Source of the DNA: Lysinibacillus odysseyi 34hs-1 = NBRC 100172
GTDB lineage: Bacteria; Bacillota; Bacilli; Bacillales_A; Planococcaceae
NCBI RefSeq assembly: GCF_001591965.1
Contig: NZ_BCVX01000001.1
Location: 124,001 to 188,000 of the forward strand
Direction: 5' to 3'
Length of the DNA stretch: 64,000 nucleotides
The position numbers were made by a program, and so were the translations under genes. The notes beneath the pieces were generated by a model. That model made no database searches, was not told where the DNA came from, and was given only the letters and a program-made list of their open reading frames with translations. Positions 9,643 to 18,897 of this stretch are shown piece by piece; position 1 is the first letter of the stretch; every line of letters starts with the position of its first letter.

Positions 9643-10017
9643 ATGTACAGAACAACAGAAGAGCGCCTGCGAGCTTTAGAGCAGGAGATCGCCCGCCAAG
9701 CTTTTCAAATTCAGCTCCTGCAAAACTTGGCTGCCAATCACGAAAAATATGCGCTATATCAGTACGTGATTTCTTCTAATATGAGCGAAAATACCTTCTA
9801 CTCCCTCCAACATCTGACGGAGCAATATGAAAAACGGTTTGAAAACGGCGAAAATTTTTCGTTAATTGATTTTATAGCGGATTTTAAAGCAGTGCTGACA
9901 AAAGACGGCCTGTTCCTAACGAGCTCCGAGCTATCGGAACTGGTTCCTAAGTGGCTTGGCGGCGCCAATGGAGGCATCGGCTTCTCGGCTTCTCTTCATC
10001 ATTATTTTTACGGGTAA
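9643..10017 (+). CDS. Hypothetical protein with N-terminal coiled coil
   Basis: 124 residues from the ATG at 9643, preceded by GAGGTG; a longer in-frame version from 9613 has no ribosome site. The first 40 residues are heptad-like and highly charged (TEERLRALEQEIARQAFQIQ), suggesting a coiled coil. The middle is mixed alpha and the C-terminus, about residues 105-124, turns Gly-rich (WLGGANGGIGF). No family is recognised. It stands alone between divergent and convergent neighbours, with AT-rich sequence upstream. Confidence 0.6.
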   Translation: MYRTTEERLRALEQEIARQAFQIQLLQNLAANHEKYALYQYVISSNMSENTFYSLQHLTEQYEKRFENGENFSLIDFIADFKAVLTKDGLFLTSSELSELVPKWLGGANGGIGFSASLHHYFYG

Positions 10018-10280
10018 TGCCTTTGCCATCACAGCCGTCCCCGTCTCCTGTTCACCAGGCGGGGTGTGGGTGCTTCCGATTCGTCTTTTTACATATTGCT
10101 GTATACTTGCTCTTTATTCATCTATGTCTGTTTACTAAAGAAATTCAGCCTCTCTTTGCTTCCTCTCATTTAAACACCGCTGCACGATTATGTAAATACA
10201 AGATGTAGAAGATACCAACTCTCCCTACCTTTTCAGCTAGGACCATACATAGAGAAGGATTGACGATGGCTGCGTCCAGC

Positions 10281-10304
10281 AAAAAAGGAGCGCCATCGCA
10301 CTCC
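10281..10304 (-). terminator. Intrinsic terminator of the esterase gene
   Basis: On the minus strand a seven-pair stem (one G-T pair, loop of four) covers 10287-10304 and is followed by T6. It lies about 50 bases past the esterase stop. The rest of 10018-10280 shows no gene. Confidence 0.75.
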
Positions 10305-10352
10305 CTTCCGTTTCTTCATTCAGCATTGAAACCGCTCCGGATAGAGAATCTC

Positions 10353-11270
10353 CTAGCGTCCTTTTAAAAAGGCAGCAATTTCATCAATCGTTTGATGGAT
10401 CTCCTCTTCAAATACCTCGTTTTTCGTAAAAAAGCTGTGCACAAGACCTGCTGCAATAGACTGCTTCACATGAACGCCTGACTGCTCCAGTTTTTTTGCA
10501 TAGGCAAGCCCCTCATCCCTCAGCACGTCATTTTCAGCTACGAGGACAAATGCGCGCGGCAGCCCTGCAAGCTCCGCATGAATTGGTGCCAGAAGCGGAT
10601 TTTCTGCATCGGCACTTGTCCGGATATAATAATTACCAAACCATTTCATCACTGCTCTATCGAGTCCGTACCCTTCCCCATACGTTAGATAGGAACTGCT
10701 GTCATACGATAAGTCCGTCACTGGATAAAGCAGAACCTGCGCATCAATTGTAAGGCCGCCTTCTTTTGCAAGCAGTGTCACCCCTGCAGCCAAATTTCCT
10801 CCGGCACTATCCCCTGCTACATACACATGCCCGTTAGTCTGCAGCCCTTCAATCCCTTTGTTAATGGCAAGAAAAGCATCATAAGCATCATGCAACGGCA
10901 CAGGGAATTTATATTCAGGGGCGAGCCGGTATTCCACAGAAACAACGATGGCCCCTGCCTTCTCCGCTAAAAGCGAACAGCTAATATGGCATGTATTCAA
11001 GTCATTCAGCACCCAGCCCCCGCCATGATAATAAAGAATGACAGGAAATGGACCTTCCCCTATCGGCTTATATACTCTCACAGGAATAGGATAACCGTCG
11101 CGGGCCGCTACTGCTCTATTTTCAATGGCTGCCAGCTTTCCTGATTGGACATGGATAGGCGGATATTTTGACCGCATCTCCCGTGCTTTTTGGGCTGACA
11201 TCGTTGTAAGTGAGGGAGTTTGATTGTGATGAATTAAATACTGCTTTGTCTTTTCTTTTAGATAGGTCAA
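10353..11270 (-). CDS. Alpha/beta hydrolase, HSL-type esterase (Aes-like)
   Basis: 305 residues from a TTG start with GAGG upstream. The hormone-sensitive-lipase signature is complete: oxyanion motif YHGGGW at about residue 80, nucleophile elbow GDSAGGN at about 152, catalytic Asp in AENDVLRDEG near 250 and His in GLVHSFF near 280. These enzymes hydrolyse short-chain acyl or aryl esters in the cytoplasm. No signal peptide. Monocistronic, ended by the terminator at 10281. Physiological substrate cannot be read from context. Confidence 0.88.
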   Translation of the reverse strand: MTYLKEKTKQYLIHHNQTPSLTTMSAQKAREMRSKYPPIHVQSGKLAAIENRAVAARDGYPIPVRVYKPIGEGPFPVILYYHGGGWVLNDLNTCHISCSLLAEKAGAIVVSVEYRLAPEYKFPVPLHDAYDAFLAINKGIEGLQTNGHVYVAGDSAGGNLAAGVTLLAKEGGLTIDAQVLLYPVTDLSYDSSSYLTYGEGYGLDRAVMKWFGNYYIRTSADAENPLLAPIHAELAGLPRAFVLVAENDVLRDEGLAYAKKLEQSGVHVKQSIAAGLVHSFFTKNEVFEEEIHQTIDEIAAFLKGR

Positions 11271-11344
11271 TTTGCAACGCCTCTTTCTTAATACCTTTAA
11301 TTCCGATAAACTTAATATACTTTAAAATAAAGGATATCGCAAAC

Positions 11345-11379
11345 AAAAAATCCCAGTGGCTGCTTTCGTCCACTGGGAT
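11345..11379 (-). terminator. Intrinsic terminator of the telA-like gene
   Basis: Perfect ten-base arms at 11350-11359 and 11370-11379, loop of ten, followed on the minus strand by T6. It begins six bases after the stop codon. Confidence 0.9.
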
Positions 11380-11384
11380 TGTTA

Positions 11385-12545
11385 TTACATACGTTTTAAT
11401 TTTTCATACTCAAGCTGCAGCTTTTCAATTCGTCTGCGTCCTTCTTCACGGTTGCGGATTGTTTCTTCCTGAATTTGCTTTGTTTCCTCAATGCCCTTCA
11501 TAATTGTCTGCCATGTTGTTTCCATCGTCTCAATGGAAATGCTAGGTGCACCTGACTGGCGTGCAATATTGACAGAGTTTTGACGGATATTTTCCGCATT
11601 GCGGACTAGCATTTCATTTGTACGCTTATCCAGCTCAGCCATTGAATCCGATACAAGCTTTTGGCGCTGTAATGTAACGGCATGGATCAAGCCCTGTTTA
11701 AAAATCGGGATTGTCGTAATGAAGGCTGAGTTGATCTTCCCGATCAAGTGGTTATTTCCCTGCTGCATGAGGCGGATTTGCGGCGCAGCCTGGAATGAGA
11801 CCTGCTGTGCCATTTCCAAATCATATTTACGCTGCTCTAAAAGCTCCATGCTTCGTCTTAACGTATCTAGCTCCATCAGCGCTTCCTGATCGCCTTGATT
11901 TCCTTTAGACTCTAATACCGGAATCTGATTTTGCAGCTGCTCTAATCTTACATCGATGGCTGCAACATGCTCGCTTAAGCTGTGGAAATAGCTTAAGTTT
12001 TCATCATACATTTGCTCCAGCTCAATCGTATTTCGCTTCATTTCCACTTCATATTTCTGGATTTCCCGGTGAACCGCATCGACTTCCTTGCTCATATTGT
12101 CATATTTGGCCAGGATGCGCTCCAACTGTTCCTTGCTTCGGTTAAATAAGCGCTTCAGGAATCCGCCCTTTTTTTCCTCTTCCAAAAACTCTTTCGGATC
12201 AAAACGGTCCATAATTTTATTTAAATTATTTAAAAGGGCACTTGATTTTTCAAGGTTGCTCGTTTTAATTGTTGAAAGCATCCGGTCTGAGAATGTCGAA
12301 ATGCCCTTTGCTGTTTCCTTGCCGAATTCCAGGACGGCAATTTGATTTTTCACATCAATTCTATCAGCAAGCTGGACAACACGCGGTTCCGTTCTCAGCT
12401 GCAGCTGGCGCTTGCGGATTTGGGACATCTCTTCATTGGAAACAAGCTGCTGCGGCTGTGCTGTGGCCACCTCATGAACCGGCTCACCCGCCGGCTGTAG
12501 TTTTGCATCTAAATCGTCGAATAATGGATTTTTCATTTCTGACAT
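11385..12545 (-). CDS. yaaN: Toxic anion resistance (TelA) family protein, YaaN-like
   Basis: 386 residues, the same length as Bacillus YaaN. Almost wholly alpha-helical and charged, with long heptad stretches (about residues 140-260) that should form coiled coils. Conserved TelA family stretches are visible: the Asp-rich N-terminus, LNKIMDRFDPKEF, FLKRLFNRSKEQLERILAKYD, and the QGLIHAVTLQRQKLVSDSMAELDKRTNEML block, here in pieces. Start is an ATG behind CGGAGGAAG. The family was first tied to tellurite resistance; in Bacillus it is linked to stress and cell-surface phenotypes. The XpaC partner that often precedes it is absent. Its own terminator follows. Confidence 0.88.
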   Translation of the reverse strand: MSEMKNPLFDDLDAKLQPAGEPVHEVATAQPQQLVSNEEMSQIRKRQLQLRTEPRVVQLADRIDVKNQIAVLEFGKETAKGISTFSDRMLSTIKTSNLEKSSALLNNLNKIMDRFDPKEFLEEEKKGGFLKRLFNRSKEQLERILAKYDNMSKEVDAVHREIQKYEVEMKRNTIELEQMYDENLSYFHSLSEHVAAIDVRLEQLQNQIPVLESKGNQGDQEALMELDTLRRSMELLEQRKYDLEMAQQVSFQAAPQIRLMQQGNNHLIGKINSAFITTIPIFKQGLIHAVTLQRQKLVSDSMAELDKRTNEMLVRNAENIRQNSVNIARQSGAPSISIETMETTWQTIMKGIEETKQIQEETIRNREEGRRRIEKLQLEYEKLKRM

Positions 12546-12722
12546 CGTTCTTCCTCCGTTCTTCTATAAGGGCTTACCTTTACTTTACCATACGTATAAG
12601 GCTGACAAAAGTTTCAAAATAAACAACATCCACTTTTTCAGAAAAATGCTAAATTTCTGCTTTACTTTCTAAAACTCAATGTTAGAATGAGTAAAATAAC
12701 ATATATCAGGGAGTAAATTCAT

Positions 12723-14711
12723 ATGAAATTATCAATCAAATGGAAGATTATCGGTATCGTTGCAATTATCGTTGTATTTGGTCTGGGGTCTTTAGCATCA
12801 ATCAGTTCTTATGTCATTTCTCAAAAGACAGAAAAGAATGTGGTGGAAGAGAGCAAATCTATTGTCGAACAGCTATCACATAATGTCGAGACATTTCTCG
12901 GCACCTACGAAAAGGCACTGCTTACATATGCTGCTTCCGATGAAATTGAAACATATGTAACCGATCACACAACGCTTTTTGATGAAGCGGATACTGTGCT
13001 GCGTACAGACTTGGCTACATTCCTGGACAACTATACGGAAGCATCCGGCATTTATTTCGCGCAGGCGGATAATATTATTTTTGAGCCTCACTTTGACGGA
13101 ATTAAGGATGTAGATGCCACAACCCGCCCTTGGTATAATCAAAGCCTTAAAAATCCGGATTCAGTTATTTGGACAGAGCCTTATATAGATACAGCAACCG
13201 GTGAATATGCAATTACCGGCTCAAAGGCAGTCATCGCAGACGGCAAAGTGATCGGGGTTATCGGAGTTGACCTATTACTGCAAAGCTTAACGGAGATGGT
13301 CTCTTCCACAAATCTGGGGTATGAAGCATACCCGGTCATCCTTGATGCAGCCGGTACAGCTGTCGTCCACCCTACCCTTGCTGGTGAGAGCATGTCGGAT
13401 TATCCATTTGTTAAAAAGATGACTAGCTCCGAAAAACCGGCCGAGCTGTCTACTGAAATTGATGGAGAGGACAGTATTTTTGTCTATAAGCATATTCCTG
13501 CTGTCGACTGGTCAATCGGTGTCGTCTATAAAGTCGGCAATTTACAGGCAATCGCAAAGGATATGCAAAAAATTATCCTTCTGATTACATGCATTATTTT
13601 AGCGGTAACATTTATTGTCCTGTTTTATTTTATTTCCCGTATGGTGAAGCCGCTCTATACACTCGGTACTTTAATGGGTCGAGTGGCAGATGGTGACCTA
13701 TCCGTGCAGATCGAGGTAAAGAATCGGGATGAAATCGGCCGCCTTGCGCATCATTTTAATGAAATGATCCATCAGATGAAAAAAATTATTCACGTCGTAA
13801 AAGAATCTTCAGTAAATGTAGAATCGCGCTCACATCATTTAAGTGCGATGGCTGAGGAAACGAGCGCCTCTTCAATCGAGGTCGCAAGAGCGGTAAATGA
13901 AATTGCTGCGGATGCAAGTGATTCATCCGAGTATGCTGATACTGTGACAAGTCAGCTTACATTGCTCGGTGAAAAAATCAATCTCGTCAATGAACGTTCA
14001 GCAGATGTTGAGGCCGTGACGGCTGAAGCTTCCCGTTTAAATACGGGAGGACGCGAAAAAATGGGTGAGCTGTTAACAAGCTTCCACGGTACGGAAGAAG
14101 AACTTGAACAAATGGCGGCTGTCATTACACAGCTAGAGAAAAAAATCAGTGCTATCGGTTCCGTTATGGATACGATCAGCTCCATTTCCTCCCAGACGAA
14201 TTTACTGGCGCTTAATGCTTCAATCGAGGCAGCCCGTGCAGGAGATCACGGGAAAGGCTTTGCTGTCGTGGCAGAAGAGGTACGAAAGCTGGCCGAGCAA
14301 TCCGCAGTGGCGACAGAACAGGTAAAAACAACGATTACACAGCTTCAGCAGGAATCCTTCCATGTAACAGGACGGATGAATGAAATGCAGGAAACATTTA
14401 CCCACTCCGGTGAGGTCGTGAAAACAACAAGTGAATTATTTACCGACCTGGCTAATTGTATTGACCGAATCAACGCTTCGTTTGAGTCCGTCCATGACGA
14501 GATCAACGTAGTAAACGGCTATAAGGATGATGTACTGCAAACAGTGCAGAAAATGGCCGATGCTGCCCAGGCTTCAGCAGCAGCATGTGAAGAGGTAAGC
14601 GCTGCATCCGATGAGCAGCTGACTGCAATCCATTCAGTAGCAGAGTCTTCCGAAGAGCTGAACAATTTAAGCAACGAGCTGGCAGTAACCATCAGCCGCT
14701 TTACTTTATAA
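12723..14711 (+). CDS. Methyl-accepting chemotaxis protein with dCache ligand domain
   Basis: 662 residues. Transmembrane helix 1 at about 8-30, extracellular double-Cache domain to about 280 (with the [11 protein letters not shown] and [10 protein letters not shown] pieces typical of dCache_1), helix 2 at about 284-308, then HAMP, methylation helices and the signalling hairpin with [20 protein letters not shown] and [19 protein letters not shown]. It should sense small organic ligands such as amino acids and signal to CheA through CheW. The ATG has a GGGAG site. The chemotaxis core genes are elsewhere, as is usual for Bacillota receptors. Terminator follows. Confidence 0.93.
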   Translation: MKLSIKWKIIGIVAIIVVFGLGSLASISSYVISQKTEKNVVEESKSIVEQLSHNVETFLGTYEKALLTYAASDEIETYVTDHTTLFDEADTVLRTDLATFLDNYTEASGIYFAQADNIIFEPHFDGIKDVDATTRPWYNQSLKNPDSVIWTEPYIDTATGEYAITGSKAVIADGKVIGVIGVDLLLQSLTEMVSSTNLGYEAYPVILDAAGTAVVHPTLAGESMSDYPFVKKMTSSEKPAELSTEIDGEDSIFVYKHIPAVDWSIGVVYKVGNLQAIAKDMQKIILLITCIILAVTFIVLFYFISRMVKPLYTLGTLMGRVADGDLSVQIEVKNRDEIGRLAHHFNEMIHQMKKIIHVVKESSVNVESRSHHLSAMAEETSASSIEVARAVNEIAADASDSSEYADTVTSQLTLLGEKINLVNERSADVEAVTAEASRLNTGGREKMGELLTSFHGTEEELEQMAAVITQLEKKISAIGSVMDTISSISSQTNLLALNASIEAARAGDHGKGFAVVAEEVRKLAEQSAVATEQVKTTITQLQQESFHVTGRMNEMQETFTHSGEVVKTTSELFTDLANCIDRINASFESVHDEINVVNGYKDDVLQTVQKMADAAQASAAACEEVSAASDEQLTAIHSVAESSEELNNLSNELAVTISRFTL

Positions 14712-14756
14712 ACATTTTCTTTTTTGAGCCAATCAATGAAAACTTGAAACAATCAA

Positions 14757-14794
14757 AAAAACGACTAGAGCCGTTAAGCTCTAGTCGTTTTATT
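14757..14794 (+). terminator. Intrinsic terminator of the chemoreceptor gene
   Basis: Ten-base perfect arms at 14761-14770 and 14779-14788, extended by A-T pairs on both sides, with T-rich sequence following on the plus strand. Confidence 0.88.
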
Positions 14795-14914
14795 ATGCGT
14801 AAAAATAAGAACCGGTATTACAGAAGCATATGAGCCGGCCGCGTCCCCTCCTGCTTACTCCGCTAAGTACACTGTCTACATGATCGGGGCGGCTGTGCTG
14901 GCACAATTACTCTG

Positions 14915-15175
14915 TTATTGCAGCTGCTCTGTTAATTCGCGGTACCAACGGAAGTCCCCTGATTTTACCGCAACAGCTTTTAACTCCTGAATATCTTCCT
15001 CCTGAAGCTCCACCTCTTCATGCGCTTCTAAATGCTCTGCCGGAATCCAGTAGGTTTGTCTTGAAATTGTCGGTGCCTGGATCAGAAATTTTTGCTCGGC
15101 ATCATCTGCCTTTAATACAAACGCTGGGATCTGCCGATACAGCACCCATTGACCTACTTTATACAAAAGATCCAT
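14915..15175 (-). CDS. Small hypothetical acidic protein
   Basis: 86 residues as drawn from the ATG at 15173-15175. That ATG directly abuts AAGGGG, leaving no spacer; the in-frame TTG at 15164-15166 lies nine bases from AAGGGG and may be the true start (83 residues). Sequence: a beta-rich N-terminus (VGQWVLYRQIPAFVL), a hydrophobic core and an acidic helix at the end (EEVELQEEDIQELKAVAVKSGDF). No family recognised, no signal peptide. Flanking intergenic DNA (14795-14914 and 15176-15459) shows no further gene. Confidence 0.6.
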   Translation of the reverse strand: MDLLYKVGQWVLYRQIPAFVLKADDAEQKFLIQAPTISRQTYWIPAEHLEAHEEVELQEEDIQELKAVAVKSGDFRWYRELTEQLQ

Positions 15176-15459
15176 CCCCTTATAAGTATTATATAGTCCT
15201 ATTCTCGTAATTATATCCTCTATCTTTTCATTCTATGCTAACTAGAGGTGAATATATGACAGTTTTTAGCTAGAAATATTTTTACTATCTATTATATTCT
15301 TTCAAAAGCGTCTGCTCTAGCTGCACGCCCGCAATTAACTACCTTGGATAGCTCGTTCTTCAGAGGTTCATGAACAAGAATAATCCTAATACTTCACCAG
15401 CTTCAGGATGGCATCTATTTAACTTCTATCGTCCTTCTTTAACTAGGTTCTCTCTCTTT

Positions 15460-16743
15460 TTATTCCTCAATGTCCATCAGGCCTGTTTCTACAAACCGGA
15501 TTTCACCGGAGTAGGCATCGATCGATTTGATTTCCCCTTTCGTTGGAGAAGAGGGATATTCTATCATATAAACAGCGGTATATAGATTATTGACTATATC
15601 CACCCGCTCCATTGACAATTTAACATCTACGAGCTGACGTGCCATATTATTAGCTGTCTCTAGTGTAATCGATGGGGGCTTACTGACAGCCAGCTTTTCG
15701 ACAGGAATCTTTGGCACAGTGACATGCCCTATTTGGCCTGTTACCCGATGAACAGTGATTTCGGCTGCATGATCAATCAAGTAAAGGCCTTTGTAGCAGT
15801 AGACAAAATGATAAGTGATCCATTTACACGCAGCGTCCTGCAAATCAATCGAAACTTCTGCAGGGTGTTCCCTCTGCTCCAGCAGGTAGCTGCCGTATAA
15901 ATCACCGGTAATTGTCTGCAATGCCCGGCATGCATGTTCAAATGCCGGCTGCTGAAGGATGGGGCTTGAAAGCTCTCCATATGCGGTATATTCCCAGTAA
16001 AAGCCTTCTTCTGTATCGTCCATCGTTGCCTGTCCTGCTCTACCTCCTAACAGCAAATCCTGAAGCGAACCTGGAATCGCCTTTACCTCCGGAAGCGGTT
16101 CATAGGTCGTCTTTCCTCCTAAGTGCATCAGCTGTCCATCTGCCTCTACCCCATACACATCAAAGGTCGGTACATATACATACTGCCAATCTTCCTGCCT
16201 AAACGAAAGCTGCACGAGCGGCACACCTTGAAGGACACGCCGTGCTTCCTCTTTTGAAATCATGTGCTCCGGATAGATAATCGTAAACGGCTGGCGCATA
16301 AACGTCGCACTGCTCAGCGTACCGTCCCGTTTGATTGCCAGCTGCAGACCGGTATTCGGAATGGGCAGCCCGTAACGGAGCTCCACCTCTTCAAAAACAG
16401 CCAAATAATTAGTATCATAGTCTACAATATAATCCAATTGCAGTGCCCTGTCATCAAGCGCTTCTTTCATTTCCCACGCAATACGGGGAATCTCAGCTGC
16501 CTTCAATTCTTCTGTTACATCATTTGGCCTCACTGCAGCGTTCATCATGGCACTATTGCTAAACGGAATACCCGCATTAGCAAGCTGATCCGCATCATAA
16601 AAATCAATATGTGAAACAAAGCCTTGTTCCGTATGTATTTCCCCGACTAATTCTCCATCTGTGTCAAAAATAAACTGAATATCATCCTGCTGTGTGAGAT
16701 AAGCAAGCTTCTCCTTAACAAATTTCTGTAATATTTCAAGCAT
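15460..16743 (-). CDS. Hypothetical protein with PepSY/YcdB-like repeats
   Basis: About 427 residues from the ATG at 16741-16743. Two in-frame ATGs lie upstream, but AAAGGGG sits nine bases before this one and touches the middle one. The pattern of repeated 70-90-residue units, each with a helix followed by strands ending in a turn such as DGTLSSATF, DGQLMHLGG, TGQIGHVTV and YSGEIRFVE, resembles PepSY/YcdB repeats. There is no signal peptide or membrane helix, unlike most YcdB proteins. Role unknown. It stands alone; its upstream region overlaps no promoter that I can name. Confidence 0.65.
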   Translation of the reverse strand: MLEILQKFVKEKLAYLTQQDDIQFIFDTDGELVGEIHTEQGFVSHIDFYDADQLANAGIPFSNSAMMNAAVRPNDVTEELKAAEIPRIAWEMKEALDDRALQLDYIVDYDTNYLAVFEEVELRYGLPIPNTGLQLAIKRDGTLSSATFMRQPFTIIYPEHMISKEEARRVLQGVPLVQLSFRQEDWQYVYVPTFDVYGVEADGQLMHLGGKTTYEPLPEVKAIPGSLQDLLLGGRAGQATMDDTEEGFYWEYTAYGELSSPILQQPAFEHACRALQTITGDLYGSYLLEQREHPAEVSIDLQDAACKWITYHFVYCYKGLYLIDHAAEITVHRVTGQIGHVTVPKIPVEKLAVSKPPSITLETANNMARQLVDVKLSMERVDIVNNLYTAVYMIEYPSSPTKGEIKSIDAYSGEIRFVETGLMDIEE

Positions 16744-16930
16744 CCGATCCATCCCCTTTCCTTCCTCTAGCATAACATGATGAGGGGGTTCATTGCTTTT
16801 GATGACTTCATTGTAATCACCATAAATTTTAGTCCATATCTCGTTCTATTAAGAACAACATTAAAAAATTGTGCTGCTGTATGTGTTTTAGCATCCGGCA
16901 AATGTTTAGATTATCTTTCTAAAGGACAGC

Positions 16931-16960
16931 AAAAAAGCAAAGTCTCAATAAAGACTTTGC
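16931..16960 (-). terminator. Intrinsic terminator downstream of a gene remnant
   Basis: Nine-base arms at 16937-16945 and 16952-16960, followed by T6 on the minus strand. It belongs to the short coding remnant just upstream (16966-17061), since no intact gene feeds into it. Confidence 0.7.
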
Positions 16961-16965
16961 CTACT

Positions 16966-17061
16966 TCACTTATTTGCTATCTCAATGGTAAACTCGACAT
17001 CTTCATCTGTACAGCGGCTAATTTTCAGCACACCCGATTCGTTTTCATCAAGAACTCGCGA
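16966..17061 (-). pseudogene. C-terminal remnant of a lost gene
   Basis: An open stretch of 31 codons with no start, bounded upstream by TAA, reads SRVLDENESGVLKISRCTDE and ends in an EIANK tail before TGA, then a good terminator. The codon choice and the terminator look like the tail of a real gene whose body has been deleted. The parent family is not recognised. The remaining DNA of 16744-17101 shows nothing else convincing; a plus-strand open frame across it (16777-17091) lacks a ribosome site. Confidence 0.4.
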
Positions 17062-17101
17062 TTAAAACCCATCATTATTCACAAAAAGTGACCCGCACCT
17101 G

Positions 17102-17926
17102 TTAAGCTTTTGATCGTGGATCTAAAAAATCACGTAAAGCATTGCTAAGCATATAAAGACCTAAAACCATCAGGGTAATGGCTGCACCCGGTGCGTAAGT
17201 ATACCAGGGGGCATTGACTAAGTAAGATTGGGAGTCCTTAAGCATCCTTCCCCAGCTGGGATTCGGCGGCTGAACACCAAGCCCTAGATAGCTGAGCGCG
17301 GCCTCTGCCAGCATTGCAGTGGCAAAGGTAACAGTCGCAGCCACTACAATTTGCGATGAGATGTTCGGTAAAATATGGCGGAACATAATCGAATACGTTT
17401 TTACTCCAATCAATTTTGCGGATAAAATATATTCGGAGTCCCGATGCTGCACAAAGCCGCTGCGGACAATCCTGGCAATATTCGGTATCGCGATAATCCC
17501 CAAAGCGATTGCTGTGTTCAGGATGCCCGGGCCGAAAATCGCGACTAGCATTAATGCTAAAATGATTCCTGGGAATGCCATCAGTGCATCCAGAACCCTC
17601 ATAAATATTTCATCGATCCATCCACCAAAATAGCCTGCTGTCCCGCCGATCAATACGCCAAATGTGACTCCGATCAGCACAGTTAAGAGTCCCACCGAAA
17701 AAGCTGTCTGTGTCCCTTTCATGATTCTGCTGAAAATATCACGGCCAAATTCATCCGTTCCAAACCAGTGCTCCCCGTTTGGTCCCAGCAGCTTATTCGG
17801 AACATTCATTGCCGTCACATCATGAGGTGTGTAGAATATGCTGATGCACATTAAGACAAAGAAGCCTCCGATAATGAGTGTGCCAATGAGGAGATTGATA
17901 TTTTTGCTAAACCTGTTTATATTCAT
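17102..17926 (-). CDS. Oligopeptide/dipeptide-type ABC permease, DppC/OppC-like
   Basis: 274 residues, an inner-membrane permease of the binding-protein-dependent class. Six helices; the N-terminal OppC_N hydrophobic segment is at about 15-35, and the EAA loop reads EAALSYLGLGVQPPNPSWGRML at about 215. The extracellular stretch with GTDEFGRDIFSRIM is the typical DppC/OppC motif. ATG behind GGGAGGCG. Last gene of a ten-gene operon, 13 bases after its DppB-like partner. Forms the heteromeric channel with it, fed by the lipoprotein at 18898 and driven by the ATPases at 21408 and 22393. Confidence 0.9.
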   Translation of the reverse strand: MNINRFSKNINLLIGTLIIGGFFVLMCISIFYTPHDVTAMNVPNKLLGPNGEHWFGTDEFGRDIFSRIMKGTQTAFSVGLLTVLIGVTFGVLIGGTAGYFGGWIDEIFMRVLDALMAFPGIILALMLVAIFGPGILNTAIALGIIAIPNIARIVRSGFVQHRDSEYILSAKLIGVKTYSIMFRHILPNISSQIVVAATVTFATAMLAEAALSYLGLGVQPPNPSWGRMLKDSQSYLVNAPWYTYAPGAAITLMVLGLYMLSNALRDFLDPRSKA

Positions 17927-17939
17927 TGCTCACGCCTCC

Positions 17940-18881
17940 CTATCGTAACCGAATACGTGGATCAAGTACGGTATATAAAATATCCACAACAAAGTTTATC
18001 GTGACCACCGCTACAGTAATGTACATGACGATTCCCTGAACCAACGGGAAATCACGATTATTTATAGCGGTAATTAACAGCTGGCCAACACCTGGGAGGG
18101 AAAATACTTGCTCAACGATAATTGTTCCTGCAACTATTTCTGCTGTGATCAGCCCAAATACCGTCAGAATGGGAATCATGGCGTTTTTCAAAACATGCTT
18201 ATACATGACGACTCTCTCGACTATCCCTTTACTGCGTATCGTACGGACATAATCCATCCTCACCTGCTCCAAAATAGCCGTTCGTACATAGCGGAAATTC
18301 ACTGCAATTTGGGGAATGGCAATCGTCAGTGCCGGCAGAATCAACGTACTAAGCGCTCCGGCAATGCTTGTGGACCATGGGATATAGCCGCTTATTTTAA
18401 AGAATTCAACATTTAATCCAACATATAAAATAAGCATCATCCCAAGCCAAAATGAAGGGATTGCCATACCGATTTGTGTAGCGCTGGATAGTGTTAAATC
18501 ACTTAGCCGGTTTTGACGTCTTGCTGCAAACATTCCTAACGGCAGGGAAATGAGACAAACAATTAAAAGAGTAATAGCTGCCAGTGAAATCGTCACGGGC
18601 AGTCTGGCTAACAGCAGCTCCTTCACCGGCATGGAAAATCGGATTGAATTACCTAGCTCACCCGTTACTATCCCCTTCACCCAATCGGTATATTGCTCAT
18701 AAAGGGGGCGGTCCAAGCCGAGCTCAGACCGGAGATTTTCAATTTGGGTAGGATCTGCCTCGGTACCGAGCATCGTCCGGACAGGATCCCCGGGCAAAAT
18801 TTGAAAAACAGCAAACGTAATAATCGAAACGAGAATGACTGTGATGATTAACAGGATGAAGCGGCGGAATATATAGAACAT
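17940..18881 (-). CDS. Oligopeptide/dipeptide-type ABC permease, DppB/OppB-like
   Basis: 313 residues with six transmembrane helices. It has the family's N-terminal FYIFRRFILL helix, the ILPGDPVRTMLG stretch with the Pro-Gly-Asp-Pro motif, LGLDRPLYEQYTDWV, and the EAA region around RSKGIVERVVMYKHVLKNA. This fixes it as the DppB half of the channel. ATG with an AAGGAATG site, 16 bases after the binding-protein gene. Same operon as the downstream DppC-like gene. Confidence 0.92.
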   Translation of the reverse strand: MFYIFRRFILLIITVILVSIITFAVFQILPGDPVRTMLGTEADPTQIENLRSELGLDRPLYEQYTDWVKGIVTGELGNSIRFSMPVKELLLARLPVTISLAAITLLIVCLISLPLGMFAARRQNRLSDLTLSSATQIGMAIPSFWLGMMLILYVGLNVEFFKISGYIPWSTSIAGALSTLILPALTIAIPQIAVNFRYVRTAILEQVRMDYVRTIRSKGIVERVVMYKHVLKNAMIPILTVFGLITAEIVAGTIIVEQVFSLPGVGQLLITAINNRDFPLVQGIVMYITVAVVTINFVVDILYTVLDPRIRLR

Positions 18882-18897
18882 AATGCTTCATTCCTTT

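Noticed and set aside
16777..17091. Plus-strand open frame of 104 codons
   Set aside because: No ribosome site, runs through a terminator hairpin and over the minus-strand gene remnant; composition is not protein-like.
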